A stretch of DNA of 64,000 nucleotides from Actinomycetes bacterium (lineage in GTDB: Bacteria; Actinomycetota; Coriobacteriia; Coriobacteriales; Eggerthellaceae), in assembly GCA_023394615.1 (NCBI GenBank), contig JAEXAI010000016.1, positions 248,001 through 312,000 on the forward strand, read 5' to 3'. This document shows, piece by piece, positions 25,988 through 35,683 of this stretch (positions are counted from its first letter, which is position 1; every line of letters starts with the position of its first letter). The notes below the pieces were generated by a model, which worked only from the letters and a program-made list of their open reading frames with translations, was not told the DNA's origin and did no database searches. Position numbers and translations under genes: made by a program.

Positions 25988-26844
25988 GCGCCCAACTCCT
26001 TCGAACGACGTACGGCCGCCTCAACGCCCGCACGCAGGGAATCTTGGAATCCCGCTTTTGACATGGCATCAAGGGCTGCAAGCGTAGTGCCGCCGGGGCT
26101 GCAGACATCTATACGTGTCTTCTGAGCACTCTGTCCCTTCTCGGCCATCATACGACCCGTCCCCATTATCGTCTGGGCAGCCAGTTTCTCAGCAAGATCG
26201 TAATCGAGCCCGAATTCGGCACCGGCATCCGCCAGTGCTTCCACCAACGCAGCAGCATAGGCTGGTCCGCAACCGTTTATAGCACCAGTCACGTCCATCA
26301 TGTCCTCATCGACTATGAATGCTTGCCCGATGCAATCGAACAAATCCCGGACGAATTCCGCATCGCTTGCAGTCGCGTTCGAGCCAGCGCACAATGTGGT
26401 GGCTCCAGCACCTATCTGCAAAGGGATATTGGGCATCACGCGTACCACATGAGTGCCCACAGGCAAAGCGCCTTCGAGTTTCTCGGTGGCAATGCCCGCT
26501 GCGATACTCACAAACAGCGCATCAGCGAGGGCATCCAACTGCATGCTCGGCAGGGCATTGAACATCACCTGGGGTTTCACAGAAAGCAGAACCAAGTCGG
26601 CTTCACCGATGTGCGAAGGAGAATCGACGCATGCCACGCCATAGGTCTTTTGCAGGTAATCACGACGCTGTGCTCCGGTGTCAGCCACGACAAAATTCGA
26701 AGCATCCCACAAAGCCGTCTCACCCGTGCGAGAAGCAATCCATCCGCCAAGGATGGCCTCGCCCATTTTACCTCCGCCGATAACAGCTATGCGCGCCTGT
26801 TCGCTGCGCAACGAGCGCATGGCCCGCGATTCGGTTTCGGTCAT
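25984..26844 (-). CDS. proC: Pyrroline-5-carboxylate reductase
   Basis: It makes proline from pyrroline-5-carboxylate with NAD(P)H. The Rossmann motif is ARIAVIGGGKMGEAILGGW; LLSVKPQVM and RVMPNIPLQIGAGATTLC are typical, and the C-terminal dimer domain has DVTGAINGCGPAYAAALVEAL and DVCSPGGTTLAAL. I chose ATG 26844 (286 residues), which overlaps the sepF stop as ATGA. Lying between sepF and yggT, it is a common passenger of this cluster. Confidence 0.95.
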   Translation of the reverse strand: MTETESRAMRSLRSEQARIAVIGGGKMGEAILGGWIASRTGETALWDASNFVVADTGAQRRDYLQKTYGVACVDSPSHIGEADLVLLSVKPQVMFNALPSMQLDALADALFVSIAAGIATEKLEGALPVGTHVVRVMPNIPLQIGAGATTLCAGSNATASDAEFVRDLFDCIGQAFIVDEDMMDVTGAINGCGPAYAAALVEALADAGAEFGLDYDLAEKLAAQTIMGTGRMMAEKGQSAQKTRIDVCSPGGTTLAALDAMSKAGFQDSLRAGVEAAVRRSKELGA

Positions 26845-27746
26845 GAAAGCACGCCCTGTCCGCGAAGCTTCAGGCATTCCGCATCGCTTAAGGCTACGCC
26901 ACGCGTGATGGCGAAGACTTTATCAGCCACACAATCGACATTCGCATCGAGAGCGCTCGCCACGCCAAACGAAAAATCGAGTATGCGCTTAGAAAGCTGG
27001 CTGGGCGTGTTCTTCAGACTGAGCACAACCGCATCCCCTGCTTTCAAACTGCGAGCCACGCTTTCCACCTCACCGTAAGAATTGGGAGCCAATACCACTA
27101 CGTTGCGCGTGGGTTTATGACTTGCTGAACCCGCGCCTTCATAGGCGGCATAGGGATCATAGCTCGCTTGGGAGGACTGTGAGGCACGGGGCGTCACGCC
27201 GACTGAGGAAGCCGGTGCCACAGAAGGCGTTGAAGCGGCAGCTGTCGGCGAAGAGTCAAACAGGGAATTATAGCCGCCTTTCGGCTTGATTGCACCCAAA
27301 TCGGCCGTTGTCGCGGGGTCAATCGATGCGTCTGGCCCATCATCGTAGCTTGGCTGCTCTATTTCAGAACCAGAATAAGCAAAATCACTCGCACGTCCGA
27401 CGGAGTTGCGGCCTAAACCGTTTCCCGATGTGCGACGCCTACCGGTCGATGCTTCGTGGCGCGGCGCTGAAGATTGCGAGCGCACGTCATCGAAGCTCAC
27501 AAGCGGTGGATGCGACGAAGAAGACGAGCGGCGCTCGGAATAATCACTGCTCGCACGATCAGAATAAGACGAATGGCGAACGCGGTTCGTCCCGGCATTG
27601 CGCGTGGTCACATCCGAGTAATCATCCCGCTCATCGTCAGAGGTGCTGTAGTCGTCGTAATTATCTGCATAAGCATCGTAATCGTCTTCTGGATCGTAAC
27701 CTGGATCGGCGCTGAAGCCGAGCTTGCTTTTGATTCCGTCGAGCAT
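26841..27746 (-). CDS. sepF: SepF cell division protein with long Ser/Asp/Arg linker
   Basis: SepF ties FtsZ filaments to the membrane. It starts MLDGIKSKLGF, a membrane-binding helix, then an acidic Tyr/Asp stretch (DDYDAYADNYDDY), a Ser/Arg-rich linker of about 130 residues, and the DUF552 core near the C-terminus (RNVVVLAPNSYGEVESVARSL, GDAVVLSLKNTPSQLSKRILDF). The usual length is 150-200 residues, so the linker is long. I chose ATG 27746, with AGGGTGGTGG upstream; ATG 27782 is an alternative. No ftsA is in the cluster, so SepF is the probable main FtsZ anchor. Confidence 0.92.
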   Translation of the reverse strand: MLDGIKSKLGFSADPGYDPEDDYDAYADNYDDYSTSDDERDDYSDVTTRNAGTNRVRHSSYSDRASSDYSERRSSSSSHPPLVSFDDVRSQSSAPRHEASTGRRRTSGNGLGRNSVGRASDFAYSGSEIEQPSYDDGPDASIDPATTADLGAIKPKGGYNSLFDSSPTAAASTPSVAPASSVGVTPRASQSSQASYDPYAAYEGAGSASHKPTRNVVVLAPNSYGEVESVARSLKAGDAVVLSLKNTPSQLSKRILDFSFGVASALDANVDCVADKVFAITRGVALSDAECLKLRGQGVLS

Positions 27747-27824
27747 TCCACCACCCTGCCTGTTCATTCTTGATGCATTCATAATCGCATCCTGTCTTTC
27801 CGCCGCATGTCGCAGCCATACCGC

Positions 27825-28517
27825 CTAGGCGAAATCTTCGCTGAAGATTGCCCGGCCTATCCTTATCATGGTAGCCCCCTGCGCGATAGCCTCGCGCCAG
27901 TCTTCGCTCATACCCATAGAAAGTTCAGATAATTCTACGTTATCTGCGTTAAGCTGCGGGTTCGACTGCAGCTCATCGCGCAGGCGCGCCAGGCCCTCAA
28001 AGCACATTGACGCTGCTTTCAAATCACCTTGCGGAGCCATGGTCATCAGCCCGCACACTGAAATATTCTCCAAAGAGGCCGCCGCTCTAATCAAGTCGGG
28101 TACTTGCCCTGGCTCAGCGCCGCTCTTGCTTTCCTCGCCTGAAACGTTCACTTCCAACAAGATGCGCTGAACTTTGCCCACCTCGCGTGCTGCAGCGTCT
28201 ATCTTCGGCAGATGGTGCGCAACGTACACCGAATGGATAAGCGATGCGCACGAAACGATGTCCGGGATACGCCGCGATTGCACGTTTCCGATAAAATGCC
28301 AGTGAGATTCGGGAAACAGGGCGGCTTTCTGCAATATTTGGTCAGGACGGTTTTCTCCGAACACCTGAGCACCCGCAGCAACCGCCTGGCCCACGCCGTC
28401 TGGTCCCACCGTTTTCGACACGGCCACCAGCTGCACCTCTGCGGGATTACGCCCGCATGCTACGCACTGGCGCGCTACTTGATCGACTGTTCGTTTGTAT
28501 TGCTCGGCTATCGCCAT
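27825..28517 (-). CDS. yggS: PLP-binding protein YggS/YlmE family
   Basis: A pyridoxal-phosphate homeostasis protein with the fold of alanine racemase's N-terminal domain. The PLP lysine is in VQLVAVSKTVGPD. Others are FGENRPDQILQKA, WHFIGNVQSRRIPDIV, ILLEVNVSGEESKSGA and LSMGMSEDWREAIAQGATMIRIGRAIF. I chose ATG 28517 (230 residues), the family's usual start, rather than 28637. It lies 22 bases after pgeF and 78 before sepF, the standard order. Confidence 0.95.
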   Translation of the reverse strand: MAIAEQYKRTVDQVARQCVACGRNPAEVQLVAVSKTVGPDGVGQAVAAGAQVFGENRPDQILQKAALFPESHWHFIGNVQSRRIPDIVSCASLIHSVYVAHHLPKIDAAAREVGKVQRILLEVNVSGEESKSGAEPGQVPDLIRAAASLENISVCGLMTMAPQGDLKAASMCFEGLARLRDELQSNPQLNADNVELSELSMGMSEDWREAIAQGATMIRIGRAIFSEDFA

Positions 28518-28539
28518 TGTTCTTTCGCTCTCTTTTCCA

Positions 28540-29457
28540 TCAAATCTCTCGCACTGCACAGGCAGCATGCCTGCCGCAAACCCCACCTTGTGCCCTATAC
28601 GAGAAAAACCTGTCGTTTTCACACACCGTGCAGGCATCTACGTCTGCGATGCGCCCACTATCGATGCCTGCGGCCAAAAGGTCAATCCGAATCGCAGCAC
28701 CCAAATCAATGTGTCGTTCATCAAGTATGCATGCGGCTCCGAATGTTTGTTTGAAATGCTGTGCTAGTTCAGCGGATACCTCAAAACACTCAGCATGAAT
28801 ATAGGGGCCGATATAGACATTGCAATCACCTGCGCTCGCATGTGCGCTCGCGCAGAGGGCATCAAGCGCGCTCAGCGTAATATGCGCATCGACACCACGC
28901 CACCCATCATGCACAACGGCAAAATGGCCACCCGGTGCAACGATGATAACGGGCATGCAATCGGCGTAGCATAGCAGCGCGCACACATCCGCGCATTCCA
29001 CCACCAGCGCGTCAGCTCCTTCTTGCGCCTTTTCGCAAGCGCTGATAAAGGCCTCACCATCAGCACCGTCAACCTGCACCACCGTGTTTCCATGTACTTG
29101 CTTGGGCACGATAAGCGATGCCGATGAACAGCCTATGGAATCTAAGAGCAACTCGCGGTTCGACCCGACGGCACGCGGATCATCTCCTACGTGACATGCC
29201 AAATCAAGCGATGCGTATACGCCCTCGCTCGATCCGCCGCAGCGCTCGGTGAATACAATGCGCACTCCTGTGGCATCGAAGAGCGCAACATCGGTGTAGG
29301 CATGCACAAAATGGCCCGAGCGTGAAAACGGGCCGTGCGTCATCGACGCATCGTCGCCTCGGTTTTCCTGAGGTCCGTTTTCCGGCTCGAATGATCCGAA
29401 AGCAGAAAAACGGCCTCGGGACAAGCTGGGAAGCGGTAGTCCTTTGGCCGTGTCCAT
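28540..29457 (-). CDS. pgeF: Purine nucleoside phosphorylase YfiH/PgeF (laccase-domain) family
   Basis: Zinc enzymes of this family act on adenosine, inosine and S-methylthioadenosine, and PgeF edits peptidoglycan cytoplasmic steps in E. coli. Ligand regions are VPKQVHGNTV, LLCYADCMPVI, AVVHDGWRG and the GPYIHAECFEV block, ending with DRFFSYRAQGGVCGRHAACA. At 305 residues it has an N-terminal extension of about 45 residues over the family. It starts 15 bases after the ftsZ stop. Confidence 0.9.
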   Translation of the reverse strand: MDTAKGLPLPSLSRGRFSAFGSFEPENGPQENRGDDASMTHGPFSRSGHFVHAYTDVALFDATGVRIVFTERCGGSSEGVYASLDLACHVGDDPRAVGSNRELLLDSIGCSSASLIVPKQVHGNTVVQVDGADGEAFISACEKAQEGADALVVECADVCALLCYADCMPVIIVAPGGHFAVVHDGWRGVDAHITLSALDALCASAHASAGDCNVYIGPYIHAECFEVSAELAQHFKQTFGAACILDERHIDLGAAIRIDLLAAGIDSGRIADVDACTVCENDRFFSYRAQGGVCGRHAACAVREI

Positions 29458-29472
29458 AGATGGCTCTTTCGT

Positions 29473-30627
29473 CTAGTGCTGTCGTTTCAGAAAGTCGGGG
29501 ATGTAATCCTCGTCTGCAAAACGCCCTGGCGTCGTATTACTGGGCGCGGGCGTGTACCCGGTACTATAAGCAGGTGCGGGCTGTTGATAAGCCGGTGCCG
29601 CCTGATGCATTGCCGGGGATGCGGTCGAGGCAAACAGGTCGTCACGCGAATAGTTCATGGCCTGTTGGGCATCTTCCATCTGGAAACCGGTCGCTATGAC
29701 CGTGATGCGCACCTGATCTTCCAAACCCTCGTCGATGATTTGACCGTATATGATATTGGCGCTCTCATCGGCACACGCTTCGACCACGCGTGCGGCCTCA
29801 TCCACTTCTGCCAGCGTCAAATCAGGGCTGCCGGCAATAGAGAACAACACGCGAGATGCTCCAGCTATGCCCGCTTCAAGCAACTTGGAGTTCGTAGCCT
29901 GCGTGGCTGCATCGACTGCGCGATTTTCACCTGATGATACGCCGATACCCATCATGGCCGTACCTGCATCCTTCATGACTGTACGGATGTCGGCGAAGTC
30001 CAAGTTGATGAGTCCGGGAACGGTAATCAAATCAGTCACGCCCTGTATGCCCTGGCGAAGCGTGTCATCGCAAATGCGGAATGCTTCAAGCATCGTGGTC
30101 TTTTTCTCGACGATTTCCAGCAAACGATCGTTGGGAATGACGATGAGCGTATCCACTTTCTGGGAGAGCAAATCAATACCCTGCTCTGCCTGGTTGCGAC
30201 GAAGGCGACCCTCAAAGCTGAAAGGCTTCGTGACGATGCCTACCGTCAAAGCGCCGATTTCCTCGCGCGCAATCTCGGCCACAACAGGAGCAGCACCTGT
30301 ACCAGTGCCACCGCCTTCACCGGCCGTAACGAACACCATATCAGATTCGGCGAGGGCATCGCGAATCTCCGAACGGCTTTCCTCGGCCGCCTGGCATCCC
30401 ACTTCAGGATTGGCGCCCGCACCCAAACCACGGGTGAGCTCTTCACCGATATGGATGGTCTTATCTGCATCCGACATGAGCAAAGCTTGGTGATCGGTGT
30501 TTATGGCGATGAACTCAACGCCTTTGATACCCGCTTCTACCATTCGGTTGACGGCGTTGGTTCCGCCGCCGCCGACACCAACGACTTTGATGACCGCTAA
30601 ATTGTCGGCTCCTACTTTATTTGGCAT
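29473..30627 (-). CDS. ftsZ: Cell division GTPase FtsZ
   Basis: It forms the Z-ring. The GTP-binding tubulin motif GGGTGTG is at residues 105-111, with [17 protein letters not shown] at the N-terminus and the T7 loop [14 protein letters not shown] short Pro/Ala/Gln-rich linker leads to the C-terminal tail ([13 protein letters not shown]), which would bind SepF. The length is 384 residues. I chose ATG 30627 because GGAGG lies 5 bases upstream. The 242 bases upstream to ftsQ hold no other gene and may hold a promoter I cannot define. Confidence 0.98.
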   Translation of the reverse strand: MPNKVGADNLAVIKVVGVGGGGTNAVNRMVEAGIKGVEFIAINTDHQALLMSDADKTIHIGEELTRGLGAGANPEVGCQAAEESRSEIRDALAESDMVFVTAGEGGGTGTGAAPVVAEIAREEIGALTVGIVTKPFSFEGRLRRNQAEQGIDLLSQKVDTLIVIPNDRLLEIVEKKTTMLEAFRICDDTLRQGIQGVTDLITVPGLINLDFADIRTVMKDAGTAMMGIGVSSGENRAVDAATQATNSKLLEAGIAGASRVLFSIAGSPDLTLAEVDEAARVVEACADESANIIYGQIIDEGLEDQVRITVIATGFQMEDAQQAMNYSRDDLFASTASPAMHQAAPAYQQPAPAYSTGYTPAPSNTTPGRFADEDYIPDFLKRQH

Positions 30628-30869
30628 AGTCTCCTCCACGGTGTGCTGCGTTTGCTCTGCTGCGTTTAACGTTGACTATCTTGGTCTACGCTAGGTGAAT
30701 TGTACACGATGATATGCTGATTGCAAATCCGGAACCGCTGTTCAAGCCGCGAAAGCAAGCGGCGAACACAATTCAGAGGGTGGACGAGCGCCGCAAAGAA
30801 CCCCTGATGCGTTCGTTTGCAATGCTTTCGCGAACCCGCAATTGCACGCTCTCTGCATGCGACGGAGCC

Positions 30870-32144
30870 TTATGATTCCAACGCGCGCCACGTCGGACGT
30901 TCGACCACACGCACGTTTATGTAAGCGATCGAGTCGGGATATTGCCCCATCAACTCGATGCATATGCGCTCTTTGCTGCGTATGTCCTCAGCGGTGCCGA
31001 AAGCAATTTGGACGCCGTTATCCAACGTCAGAATGGTGTTTGCCGAATCCGTTGCCGAAACTGTGCACACCTGGTTCGCCAAATCGGTCGTGAGACCGGA
31101 GACGATATTAAGCGCGTTGGTGACGCTGGCATCGGTGCAATACGCGCCTTCCTGCGGCCTCACCCCGTAGGGAACGCCGGTTATATGCAGCACGCTTTGC
31201 GCATCCTCGTATACTTGCGAGCTAACGTTTTTCGCTTGGTCGCTGTCCTGATCGGGAATCTTCATAAGCCACATACCGTCACTGGCAATAGCCCAATTCT
31301 CGCTAGCCTGCCCATCGGTGGATGTGATGGTAACGACCGCTTGAATGGTGCGCTCGGTTATAGCCAATTCCAATGTATGCGGGAATTGCCTGTTCACATT
31401 TGCGCTTTCTACCCAAGGATTCGTTTTCAAGCGTGATTCTATACCAGAAGCATCCACGCGCAGAAGCGTGGTGTTCGACGGCACGGCGGCAAGCGAGGTC
31501 ATTTCGGAAGCCGTCAGATGCGAGACACCGCTCACACTGACCGACTCGACGCCAAACAGGTCGGAGTAATACAGCACGGCGCCACCGATACCCAGCACAG
31601 CCACTACAGCTACCACTATAAAAAAGCGCAGCAGAGTATGCCCGCCGCTCTTTTTCACATTCCGATTAGGCGCCGTGCGGGAAGCAGAGGGCATGTCACC
31701 AATTCTGACCGACTGTACGCGTTGCGAGTTTGATCGCTGATGGGGAATCTGGGAAGGAGAATACGATGGCTGGCGTGAAGACGAGCTGCGCGAAGACGTC
31801 GAGCGCGAAGAGGGACGACCCGACGACGTGCGCGCAGACGGCTGCTGTCGCGAAGACGCCGCTTGAGGCGTCTGTCGAGACGACGAGCGACGTGGATTGG
31901 ATTGCGGCATCTTTATCGTGCGAGGCGACGATGCAGGGGCATTGCGATTTCCCGAGCGCACAGAAGGCGCAGCTGATATGCGCTTCGATGGGAAAGACGC
32001 GCTTGATGACGCACGCTGCTTCGAGGATGAAGGCATGCGCGCGGAAGACGGCCGCGATTGCGAAGCCCCGCGATTGGAGCCCGAGCGAGGCGCGTTATTG
32101 CGCGAAGCCGAGGAACCGGACTTCCGGTTGTAATTCGATGCCAT
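30870..32144 (-). CDS. ftsQ: FtsQ/DivIB division protein with long Ser/Arg-rich N-terminus
   Basis: The first 170 residues are cytoplasmic and made mostly of Ser, Arg, Pro, Gln and Asn with many SR and RS pairs. One membrane helix follows (TLLRFFIVVAVVAVLGIGGAVLYY), then a POTRA domain (VESVSVSGVSHLTASEM) and the FtsQ-type beta domain (NPWVESANVNRQFPHTLELAITER). FtsQ links the FtsL/FtsI/FtsW enzymes to the ring. It is 424 residues long because of the N-terminus; E. coli FtsQ is 276. The start overlaps the murB 3' end by 50 bases. Confidence 0.9.
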   Translation of the reverse strand: MASNYNRKSGSSASRNNAPRSGSNRGASQSRPSSARMPSSSKQRASSSASFPSKRISAAPSVRSGNRNAPASSPRTIKMPQSNPRRSSSRQTPQAASSRQQPSARTSSGRPSSRSTSSRSSSSRQPSYSPSQIPHQRSNSQRVQSVRIGDMPSASRTAPNRNVKKSGGHTLLRFFIVVAVVAVLGIGGAVLYYSDLFGVESVSVSGVSHLTASEMTSLAAVPSNTTLLRVDASGIESRLKTNPWVESANVNRQFPHTLELAITERTIQAVVTITSTDGQASENWAIASDGMWLMKIPDQDSDQAKNVSSQVYEDAQSVLHITGVPYGVRPQEGAYCTDASVTNALNIVSGLTTDLANQVCTVSATDSANTILTLDNGVQIAFGTAEDIRSKERICIELMGQYPDSIAYINVRVVERPTWRALES

Positions 32145-33024
32145 GATCCTGCTTTACCTTGTCCTGTACCAAACGAATGAGGGAGACCACATCCTCTGCG
32201 GTCGCGTTGCCCTTGTTCACGATGAAGTTCGCATGCTTCAAAGAGATTTGCGCCCCTCCGATAGCTGTGCCCTTCAAACCTGATTGTTCGATGAGAGCGC
32301 CCGCTGAATGTCCTTCGGGGTTCTTGAAGACGCTGCCACATGAGGGGTAATCCAAAGGCTGACTGCGTTTTCTGCGCGCCAACGACCCATCCATGGTAGC
32401 GCGAATCATAGGGCCTTGGCCAGGCTTCACCGAGAGCACGCATTCCACAACGATCTCGTCTATGGGGATAGACGATCGGCGATAGCTCCATTCGATATCG
32501 CTCGCCCGATAACGATGCAACCCACTTTCATGGGAAAACGTCGTGAGACTGAATACATGCTGGCCCAACCATTCGGTTTTCGTACCTGCGTTCATGCGCA
32601 GCGCGCCGCCCAAAGTGCCGGGCGTGCCCACGGCGAATTCCATTCCTGATACGCCTTGATGAAAAGCTGCCTGTACGATACGGGCTAAAGAAGTGCCGGC
32701 GCCTACCGTGAATTTCATTTCATCCTGATCGAAATTCCACTTCTTGAAATCACCATCTAAGGAAAGGGCAACACCATCGTATCCCGCATCGGACACAAGC
32801 AGGTTGCTGCCCTTGCCAACTGCCACCCATGCCATATTGCTGCGCGCGCAGATATTGAGTATCTGCGACAGGGCAGATATGGAATTCACCTGTACCCAGC
32901 AACGCGCTGGGCCGCCGATACGATACGTGGTATGACGCGACATCGGCTCCTCGAAGCGAATATCCCCCTCAAAACCCTCGTCGAAGCGCAGCAGCTGCAA
33001 CGCCGAAATGCTATCGAAAGCCAT
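32095..33024 (-). CDS. murB: UDP-N-acetylenolpyruvoylglucosamine reductase
   Basis: This FAD enzyme reduces enolpyruvyl-UDP-GlcNAc to UDP-MurNAc. Seen are RHTTYRIGGPARCWVQV, VGKGSNLLVSDAGYDG, GMEFAVGTPGTLGGALRMNAG in blocks, SCGSVFKNPEGHSAGALIEQ and the C-terminal HANFIVNKGNATAEDV. The length of 309 residues and the SCGSVFKNP signature place it in the type II group. It lies 11 bases after murC. Confidence 0.97.
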   Translation of the reverse strand: MAFDSISALQLLRFDEGFEGDIRFEEPMSRHTTYRIGGPARCWVQVNSISALSQILNICARSNMAWVAVGKGSNLLVSDAGYDGVALSLDGDFKKWNFDQDEMKFTVGAGTSLARIVQAAFHQGVSGMEFAVGTPGTLGGALRMNAGTKTEWLGQHVFSLTTFSHESGLHRYRASDIEWSYRRSSIPIDEIVVECVLSVKPGQGPMIRATMDGSLARRKRSQPLDYPSCGSVFKNPEGHSAGALIEQSGLKGTAIGGAQISLKHANFIVNKGNATAEDVVSLIRLVQDKVKQDHGIELQPEVRFLGFAQ

Positions 33025-33035
33025 GAAAGGTACGC

Positions 33036-34439
33036 CTATTCGCTCTGCTGCAGCGCTTCGAGCAACTGCGGACCTATGGCGGTCACGTCCCCTGCGCCCA
33101 TGGTGATAATCAGATCGCCTTTTGCAAGCTTCGTCATCAAGTAAGGCACAATTTGTTGCCTGTGGGGAATGTATGCGGCGTCAGGATGCTGCGGGCTGTC
33201 GAGCACCACGTTCATGAACGTTTTACCGTTCACTCCAGGCACGGGCATCTCGCCAGCAGGAAACACATCCATAAAGGTGACCGTATCAGCTTGATCGAAT
33301 GCATGGGAGAAATCATCATGCAGCACATCGGTGAATAGCTTCACCCGCGAATAACGATGGGGTTGAAACAGTATATGCACCCGGTTGAAATCAAGCTCTT
33401 CGGCGGCGGCTATGGTAGCCGCGATCTCAGTGGGATGATGAGCGTAATCGTCCACGATAGTGACACCGGCAGCCTCTCCTACCAAATCAAAGCGGCGGCG
33501 CACACCCGCGAACTCAGCCAATGCATCTGCTGCGCGCTGGGCATCCTCGCCCAAGCCCCATAAAAGCGCTATCACGCCAGCAGCGTTCAACACGTTGTGG
33601 CGACCAGGATTCTGTTTCACAGAAGCAGACACGTGCACCCCGTCGGGCATTTCCAACGAAAACGTGCTGCCTACTCCTTTGCAGGCAAAATCGCTGATGC
33701 ACACGTCGAAATCATGACCGAAGCCATAGGTGATGACTCGCTTGCCCGTTTCGGCGGCCAGCTTCGCAAGATCGCTATCCTCGCCGCATGCCACAACCAA
33801 GCCGTCATCGGGGACGGAGGACATAAATTCAAGGAATTTCGCATGTATTTCATCTATGCCGCTGTAGTGATCCAAGTGATCGGCTTCTATATTGGTAACC
33901 AAAACCGCATACGGGTTCAAATACGTAAAGCTCTTATCGCTCTCGTCGGCCTCCACCACGTAATAGGCCCCTTCACCCGAATGGGCATTGGTGTGGTACG
34001 AGCGGACGATGCCGCCAATCAAAAACGTGGGGTCTTCGCCCATTGCATCAAGCGTATAGGCCAACATGGAAGATGAAGTGGTTTTGCCGTGAGTGCCAGC
34101 TACGGCCAACGTGCGCTTGTTCCTGCCCAATGCTGCCAGCATCTTGGCACGATGCCATATATTGAGGCCGCGCTCTCGCGCTGCAGCCAACTCGGGATTG
34201 TTCTCAAGAATAGCAGTGGAAACAACCACTACGTCTGGTGCAGGCTCTGAAATATTAGAAGGATCGTGGCCGATGGTAATATCCACACCGGCATCACGCA
34301 GCTGCTTGGTATAGCGGCTTTCCTTCAAGTCGGATCCGCTCACCTGCATTCCCTGATCGTGCGCGACCCGCGCAATTCCGCTCATGCCGACGCCGCCGAT
34401 TCCGATGAAATGCACTTTTTCGATTCGATTGTCAGCCAT
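33036..34439 (-). CDS. murC: UDP-N-acetylmuramate--L-alanine ligase
   Basis: It adds the first L-alanine to UDP-MurNAc. The Mur-ligase P-loop is AGTHGKTTSSSML; VHFIGIGGVGMSGIARV, VVEADESDKSF and VVDDYAHHPTEIAAT are diagnostic for MurC. I prefer ATG 34439 (467 residues); the GTG at 34454 is directly against its GAAAGG. It is separated from murG by 128 bases. Confidence 0.96.
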   Translation of the reverse strand: MADNRIEKVHFIGIGGVGMSGIARVAHDQGMQVSGSDLKESRYTKQLRDAGVDITIGHDPSNISEPAPDVVVVSTAILENNPELAAARERGLNIWHRAKMLAALGRNKRTLAVAGTHGKTTSSSMLAYTLDAMGEDPTFLIGGIVRSYHTNAHSGEGAYYVVEADESDKSFTYLNPYAVLVTNIEADHLDHYSGIDEIHAKFLEFMSSVPDDGLVVACGEDSDLAKLAAETGKRVITYGFGHDFDVCISDFACKGVGSTFSLEMPDGVHVSASVKQNPGRHNVLNAAGVIALLWGLGEDAQRAADALAEFAGVRRRFDLVGEAAGVTIVDDYAHHPTEIAATIAAAEELDFNRVHILFQPHRYSRVKLFTDVLHDDFSHAFDQADTVTFMDVFPAGEMPVPGVNGKTFMNVVLDSPQHPDAAYIPHRQQIVPYLMTKLAKGDLIITMGAGDVTAIGPQLLEALQQSE

Positions 34440-34582
34440 AGGGACGTCGCTCACCTTTCACATCTACCACACGGATCCGAACGCCTCAGTGTTCGAAACC
34501 GCCTTATCATCGCATTGCCGCAATAGGACATAGATACGCCCGATGCGGGAGTGTCTACATCTGATTCATTGTACCCGTCCGC

Positions 34583-35680
34583 CTAGTCGCCCACGGCCGC
34601 TATCACAACATCTGCCAATTTAGCAGCGGCATCCTGTGTTTCGAACGTCGCCGATGCCTGTTTCATGCCAGCTCGAACCGACGCATCGCCTACGAGGGAA
34701 AGCAAGAGCTTCTTGAATTCCGCACCCTCAACCTCGTCGTCCGCAATCATGAAAGCCGCGCCACGCGCTACGTATTCTTTCGCATTCGTGGTCTGATGAT
34801 CTGCTGTGGCAAAGGGAAACGGCACCAACAATGCAGGAATCTGCAGTGCGGATATCTCAGCGAGGGATGTGGCTCCAGCGCGCGACACCACAGCGTCGCA
34901 TGCCGCCAGCACGTCTCCCATATGGTCCTCATAGCCGATGACTTGATAACGTTTTGCCTCTTCATCGGTAAGAGCAAGCTGTTCTTTCACCGTTTCGAGC
35001 TCTTTTGGACCGCTGATATGGCGAATATAGAGGTCGCGTATCGCCAACAAGTCGTCTTTGCATTGGCATACCGCTGTATTCACATGACGCGCGCCCAAGC
35101 TGCCTCCGAACACCACCAGCATGCAGGCATCATCGGGTACGCCAGCATAGCGGCGCCCTTCTGCTCTCGTGGCATCGAATACGCTTTTGCGCACAGGATT
35201 TCCCGTCAACACCAACTTCGACTTGTCGGCTACAACCTTGCCCGCCACATCGTAGGTGAGCGCTACGCGGGCGGCCTTTTTCGCCAAATACTTGTTGGCC
35301 ATGCCCATCACCGAGTTTTGTTCATGCACGACTACCGGCACGCCGCTTTGTTCGGCTGCACGTCCCACGGGTATGCACACATAGCCGCCGAAGCACACAA
35401 CCACGTCGGGCTTTACCTGCGAAAACCATTGAGTCGCCTTTTTCGTGGAAGCGTTTATCTTCTTCACAGCCGGAAAAATCGTCTGCGGATGATGCCTGTT
35501 GAAGCCTTCTGCTTCAAACGGCGTGAAGTCCACCCCCGCAGCAGGAACCAATCTGGATTCCACGCCATTGGGTGTACCTGCAAAGTAAACGTTATGCCCG
35601 CGTTCTTTCAGCGTTTCAGCCAACGCGAGCGCCGGATTTATGTGCCCAGCGGTGCCGCCCCCTGACAATACGATATTCAT
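34583..35680 (-). CDS. murG: Lipid II synthase MurG
   Basis: This peripheral glycosyltransferase adds GlcNAc to lipid I. The glycine-rich N-terminal loop is VLSGGGTAGHINPALALAE, and GVDFTPFEAEGFNR, PVVVHEQNSVMGMANK, LVVFGGSLGARHVN and AVVSRAGATSLAEI follow. The length of 365 residues is normal. It begins 3 bases after the ftsW stop, so the two are coupled in one unit. Confidence 0.97.
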   Translation of the reverse strand: MNIVLSGGGTAGHINPALALAETLKERGHNVYFAGTPNGVESRLVPAAGVDFTPFEAEGFNRHHPQTIFPAVKKINASTKKATQWFSQVKPDVVVCFGGYVCIPVGRAAEQSGVPVVVHEQNSVMGMANKYLAKKAARVALTYDVAGKVVADKSKLVLTGNPVRKSVFDATRAEGRRYAGVPDDACMLVVFGGSLGARHVNTAVCQCKDDLLAIRDLYIRHISGPKELETVKEQLALTDEEAKRYQVIGYEDHMGDVLAACDAVVSRAGATSLAEISALQIPALLVPFPFATADHQTTNAKEYVARGAAFMIADDEVEGAEFKKLLLSLVGDASVRAGMKQASATFETQDAAAKLADVVIAAVGD

Positions 35681-35683
35681 ACG